From assembly GCF_013359905.1 (NCBI RefSeq), contig NZ_JABMCC010000118.1, positions 62,001 to 126,000 of the forward strand: a DNA stretch of 64,000 nucleotides. Reading direction: 5' to 3'. Origin of the DNA: Paenibacillus taichungensis (GTDB lineage Bacteria > Bacillota > Bacilli > Paenibacillales > Paenibacillaceae). This document shows, one piece after another, positions 61,399-64,000 of the stretch. Position 1 is the first letter of the stretch. The number at the start of each line of letters is the position of its first letter. Made by a program: the position numbers and the translations under genes. The notes below the pieces were generated by a model that worked only from the letters and a program-made list of their open reading frames with translations, was not told the DNA's origin and did no database searches.

Positions 61399-62001
61399 AT
61401 GGAATCACGTATGCTTTGGGTGTTTCAGAATAGAAAGTTCATTTGGGGAATTTTATCTTTACTGTTTTTGGTCGCCTCCACATTAACTTTTTTTAGTACT
61501 GCCTCTTCTGAGAAAATCACTCAAGATGAGCGAATTGCTGCATTAAACGAATATTATAACAATTGTCAATATAATTATTGTCAGGACAAGTCAATGAGAG
61601 AACTGGTCAAACTTCATGCACAAGCACAAGAATATGTGTTGTATTTCCTCAAACTCGCTATAGTTGATCCAAGGCTTTCTACATCAGAGAGCATCTTGGC
61701 AAGTTCAGTTGAGCATGAAATTGAAAAAAACATCAAAAAGTATACTCTTCTTGGCAATGATGAAGAAGCAAAAAAGATTGTTGCAGGGACAAACTCTACA
61801 ATGAATTTAACACTTCTATATGATGGAGAGGTCTTGAAATTCGACCCAATGAAAATTGATACATTCATGTATACACTTGATCAAGAAATCGCTTCTTACA
61901 ACAGCGCTACCAGTCAGTTAACAACAAAAGGAAAGGGAAAGACTACATTAGTTGTAGTTGACGGTCTATATAGAAAAGAGTTTGAAATAGCAGTGAAATA
62001 A
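61399..62001 (+). CDS. Membrane-anchored protein of unknown function
   Basis: 200 residues from ATG 61399 behind GGGGGG. One N-terminal membrane helix (FIWGILSLLFLVASTLTFF), then a soluble domain outside the cell: helical to about residue 120 (with two cysteines in NNCQYNYCQ), and a short beta-rich end with LTTKGKGKTTLVVVDGLY, which resembles an Ig-like BIG2 strand. Family not set. Confidence 0.6.
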   Translation: MESRMLWVFQNRKFIWGILSLLFLVASTLTFFSTASSEKITQDERIAALNEYYNNCQYNYCQDKSMRELVKLHAQAQEYVLYFLKLAIVDPRLSTSESILASSVEHEIEKNIKKYTLLGNDEEAKKIVAGTNSTMNLTLLYDGEVLKFDPMKIDTFMYTLDQEIASYNSATSQLTTKGKGKTTLVVVDGLYRKEFEIAVK

Positions 62002-62011
62002 TTACTCCATT

Positions 62012-62070
62012 AAAACACAAAATGCCGTTATCAATATTGTAAGAGCAATGATAACGGCATTTTGTGTTTT
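62012..62070. terminator. Long bidirectional terminator
   Basis: Two perfectly complementary 22-base arms (AAAACACAAAATGCC and so on) around a 15-base loop, A/T-rich at both ends. It separates the plus-strand gene from the integrase end. Confidence 0.9.
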
Positions 62071-62297
62071 AATTCATAATGATGTAAACTTTCCAAAATT
62101 CTGGTGTGTGAAAATGTTGTTCTACTGGTCAGAATTTACCCGCAATCTCAGCCTTTCCAATATAGTTTAACGCCTCAAAAATATCCCAACCAACTCATGG
62201 TCTCCATTCAGGCTAAGACCTCGTACAACCAATTTGACACTGCCTCACATCGAATTTACGAATTGGCTTTCATCCAAAGCAGTACATACATCGAAAA

Positions 62298-63278
62298 TCA
62301 TTTCAGTTCATCCATAAACGTAAGTGGACTATGCTTTTGGTATTTACGTGCGATCTCTTCATCCGAAAAATCCAGATAAGCTTTTTGTGTAACTTCTACA
62401 GATGAATGTCCAAGAATTCGGCAAAGACTAAACCAATCTCCTCCGTTTAAGATATAGTACTTTGCAAAGTTGTTTCTGAGTTGATGAGGATGAATATGAA
62501 TGTTTACTCTCTCACCAGCTACTCGTAATGCACGTTCAAAATTTCTGACATCAAGTTGAGTTCCTTTTGTTGTTGGAAACAGGAAAGGACTGCTCGAATA
62601 TCGATCTTTGTAACGCAGCCACTGTTTAAGTTCGTTTGAAGACTTATAGGAAAAATACACGAAACGCTCTTGCTTGTTTTTAGTATTGATGACATGAATG
62701 CTTTTATGTTGAAAATCCACTTGTTCTGGCAATATACTTAGGCATTCTCCAATTCGCATCCCCGTATCCAACAATAAACGGGATATCACGTGGTTTCTGT
62801 ATCCATGGAATGTACTTGTCTCGAACTGACCAAACACTCGTTTTAACTCATCTGGTGTCAGAGTTTTCTTCATTTTGCGTTCCACTTTTGGATTTTCCAA
62901 TTTCTCGACTGGATTTTTAGGAATCTCCCTCTCAACTTCATAAAGGTAATTGAAGAACACTTTAATGTTACGTACATAGTTAGCAATCGTTGTTGTTGAT
63001 ATCTCTTTCTTAAAATCTTTACGATTTTCAGGACGATTGATGAGCTTGGATTCCTCCTTGTTCACCACTGTGTATTTGCCTCTCTCCCTCAAATATTTCA
63101 CGTATTGACGAATGTGCCCTGACTGTACCTTCTTTACCTCTTCAATTTGAAATTCTCTGTTTAAATAAGCAACAAATAACTTGAGCGTTTGCTCGTAGCT
63201 TGACAAGGTCTTACGAGAAAGATTTTTGGATGAACAGTACAGCATAAAGTTATCTAACTGAAATTCGATATCATTCAT
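62298..63278 (-). CDS. int: Tyrosine recombinase (element integrase)
   Basis: 326 residues. N-terminal SAM-like core-binding domain (about 1-110: LDNFMLYCSSKNLSRKTLSSYEQTLKLFVAYL) and catalytic domain with R (LDTGMRIGECL), K region, HxxR (HPHQLRNNFAKYY), H (ILGHSSVEVTQKAY) and the tyrosine in that last motif. ATG 63278 follows AAGGGCGG; ATG 63296 is six codons earlier. It lies 160 bases from the attachment-site copy of spo0A and is co-directional with spo0A. It probably integrates and excises the element. Confidence 0.9.
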   Translation of the reverse strand: MNDIEFQLDNFMLYCSSKNLSRKTLSSYEQTLKLFVAYLNREFQIEEVKKVQSGHIRQYVKYLRERGKYTVVNKEESKLINRPENRKDFKKEISTTTIANYVRNIKVFFNYLYEVEREIPKNPVEKLENPKVERKMKKTLTPDELKRVFGQFETSTFHGYRNHVISRLLLDTGMRIGECLSILPEQVDFQHKSIHVINTKNKQERFVYFSYKSSNELKQWLRYKDRYSSSPFLFPTTKGTQLDVRNFERALRVAGERVNIHIHPHQLRNNFAKYYILNGGDWFSLCRILGHSSVEVTQKAYLDFSDEEIARKYQKHSPLTFMDELK

Positions 63279-63308
63279 AAAAATACCGCCCTTCATTGGA
63301 TTTTTCCA

Positions 63309-63401
63309 AACCCAATAAATGACGGTATTAGTTGGTTTATATCATAGAAGTTTATCGGTTCCAAATCGAATGATCCAGATATTTACCGCCAAAATTGTTC
63401 A
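63309..63401. repeat. Right-end recombinase-arm-like motifs
   Basis: AACCCAATAAATGA (63309-63322) is the inverse of 40736-40749; GCCAAAATTGTTCA (63388-63401) repeats 40768-40781. The latter sits in a dyad ATATTTACCG/CGGTAAATAT (63379-63413). Confidence 0.65.
63336..63364 (-). promoter_or_regulatory. Candidate int promoter
   Basis: On the minus strand TTGGAA (63364-63359) and TATAAA (63341-63336) are 17 bases apart. Transcription would start about 50 bases before ATG 63278. Confidence 0.55.
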
Positions 63402-63438
63402 GACGGTAAATATGCCAAAACCCGCACCACGCCTACTT

Positions 63439-64000
63439 TCAGGATACCTTATGCTCAATTCTCAGCTTGTCAGCAACCATCGCGATAAACTCAGAGTTCG
63501 TCGGTTTCGACTTGCTGATATTAATTGTATAGCCAAACAGGTGGCTGATGCTGTCGATGTTGCCACGTGTCCAAGCCACTTCAATGGCATGACGGATGGC
63601 ACGTTCGACGCGAGACGGCGTTGTTTTGAACTTTTCGGCAATCGCTGGATACAGGGTTTTCGTGATAGCACCCAAAATTTCGATATTGTTATACACCATA
63701 GTAATGGCTTCGCGTAAATACTGATATCCTTTAATATGCGCAGGAACGCCGATTTCATGTATGATGGACGTAATGCTTGCATCCAAATTTTTGTGTTTAC
63801 CCATTGGCACCACGTTGGACTTGTTCATAAACATCGATGACCCGCCACCACCACCTGTAGAGATCGTGGTTTGCGTGCCAACCAGTTGACGTACACGATT
63901 CGCGAGTACTTCCATGTCAAAGGGTTTCAGGATGTAATAAGAAGCTCCGAGTTGCACGGCACGCTGCGTGATATTCTCTTGTCCGAAAGCCGTAAGCATA
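63439..64000 (-). CDS. spo0A: Sporulation response regulator Spo0A, N-terminus cut by window edge
   Basis: The visible part covers the end of the receiver domain ([26 protein letters not shown]), a Gly-rich linker and the full effector domain with the recognition region [18 protein letters not shown] and the C-terminus [23 protein letters not shown]. Spo0A is the master switch of sporulation. The last 72 residues are encoded by the segment that also occurs at 40480-40702, so the 3' end was supplied by the element. The reading frame is intact. Confidence 0.95.
   Translation of the reverse strand, partial: MLTAFGQENITQRAVQLGASYYILKPFDMEVLANRVRQLVGTQTTISTGGGGGSSMFMNKSNVVPMGKHKNLDASITSIIHEIGVPAHIKGYQYLREAITMVYNNIEILGAITKTLYPAIAEKFKTTPSRVERAIRHAIEVAWTRGNIDSISHLFGYTINISKSKPTNSEFIAMVADKLRIEHKVS

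Larger units (their letters stand above)
40568..63648. mobile_element. Integrative element inserted in the 3' end of spo0A
   Basis: The unit between equivalent points of the two spo0A 3' copies is 22,956 bases; the coordinates include both 125-base identical blocks (40568-40692 and 63524-63648). It is more AT-rich than the flanking chromosome, begins with an Ymh-family gene and ends with a tyrosine recombinase gene next to the intact spo0A. It carries repressors, a replication-initiator-like gene, toxin and defence-like genes, and no virion or conjugation genes. The element brought its own spo0A 3' end, so the gene was rebuilt on insertion. Confidence 0.9.

Noticed and set aside
40568-63648. 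Complete prophage or conjugative element
   Set aside because: No terminase, capsid, portal, lysis, relaxase, coupling protein or type IV secretion genes were seen.
1-64000. tRNA, rRNA or CRISPR features
   Set aside because: No cloverleaf-like, rRNA-like or regularly spaced repeat arrays were found on reading both strands.

Overview
The window looks like a chromosome segment of an endospore-forming low-to-mid GC Firmicute, most likely a Paenibacillus. The evidence is the forespore sigma-factor operon (dacF-spoIIAA-spoIIAB-sigF), spoVA genes next to lysA, spoIIM, mciZ, prli42 and the branched-chain keto acid dehydrogenase genes in an order close to the Bacillus subtilis fur/xerD/bkd neighbourhood, with a more GC-rich codon usage and Paenibacillus-style iron-uptake AraC/binding-protein ORFs. 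No rRNA, tRNA or CRISPR array was seen.

Layout. 1-4 kb: riboflavin operon ribD-ribE-ribAB-ribH behind an FMN riboswitch. 4-9 kb: ppiB, lysA, spoVAF, spoVAB, spoVAA. 9.5-11.5 kb: AraC regulator divergent from an EamA/DMT transporter broken by a nonsense codon. 11.6-17.6 kb: sigF, spoIIAB, spoIIAA, dacF, punA, xerD, a DUF4227 protein, fur. 17.7-22.8 kb: spoIIM, an endonuclease Q-like PHP enzyme, nudF, mciZ, an M20 peptidase, prli42, lipB. 22.9-28 kb: branched-chain 2-oxo acid dehydrogenase (bkdAA, bkdAB, bkdB) with lpdV. 28-33 kb: small membrane proteins, thymidine kinase, zinc-ribbon proteins, a YiiX-like protein, a YumC-type reductase. 33-37.6 kb: two paralogous Fur-box-controlled AraC/siderophore-binding-protein ORFs. 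38-40.2 kb: a GGDEF and an EAL protein.

40.5-63.6 kb: an AT-rich integrative element of 22,956 bp inserted in the 3' end of spo0A. A 223-bp duplication of the spo0A 3' end (125 bp of it identical) flanks it; a tyrosine recombinase gene sits directly beside, and co-directional with, the reconstituted spo0A. The cargo is defence- and competition-like: a TIGR02391/Ymh protein, a TxpA/BsrG-like type I toxin with its own antisense RNA signals, a structured RNA followed by a DprA-like plus phosphoribosyltransferase pair that resembles ShosTA, a fibronectin-III-like protein with an HNH-like protein, a second small membrane peptide cassette, a secreted toxin-like protein with a putative immunity gene, a replication-initiator-like winged-helix protein with an origin-like repeat region, and a small repressor with a large palindromic operator. 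There are no phage structural or conjugation genes, so it is best described as a plasmid-like genomic island or satellite.

The observations that stand out most are the spo0A-targeted element (its own int gene lies in the path of spo0A transcription), the RNA-plus-ShosTA-like locus, and the type I toxin cassette with complementary mRNA ends.
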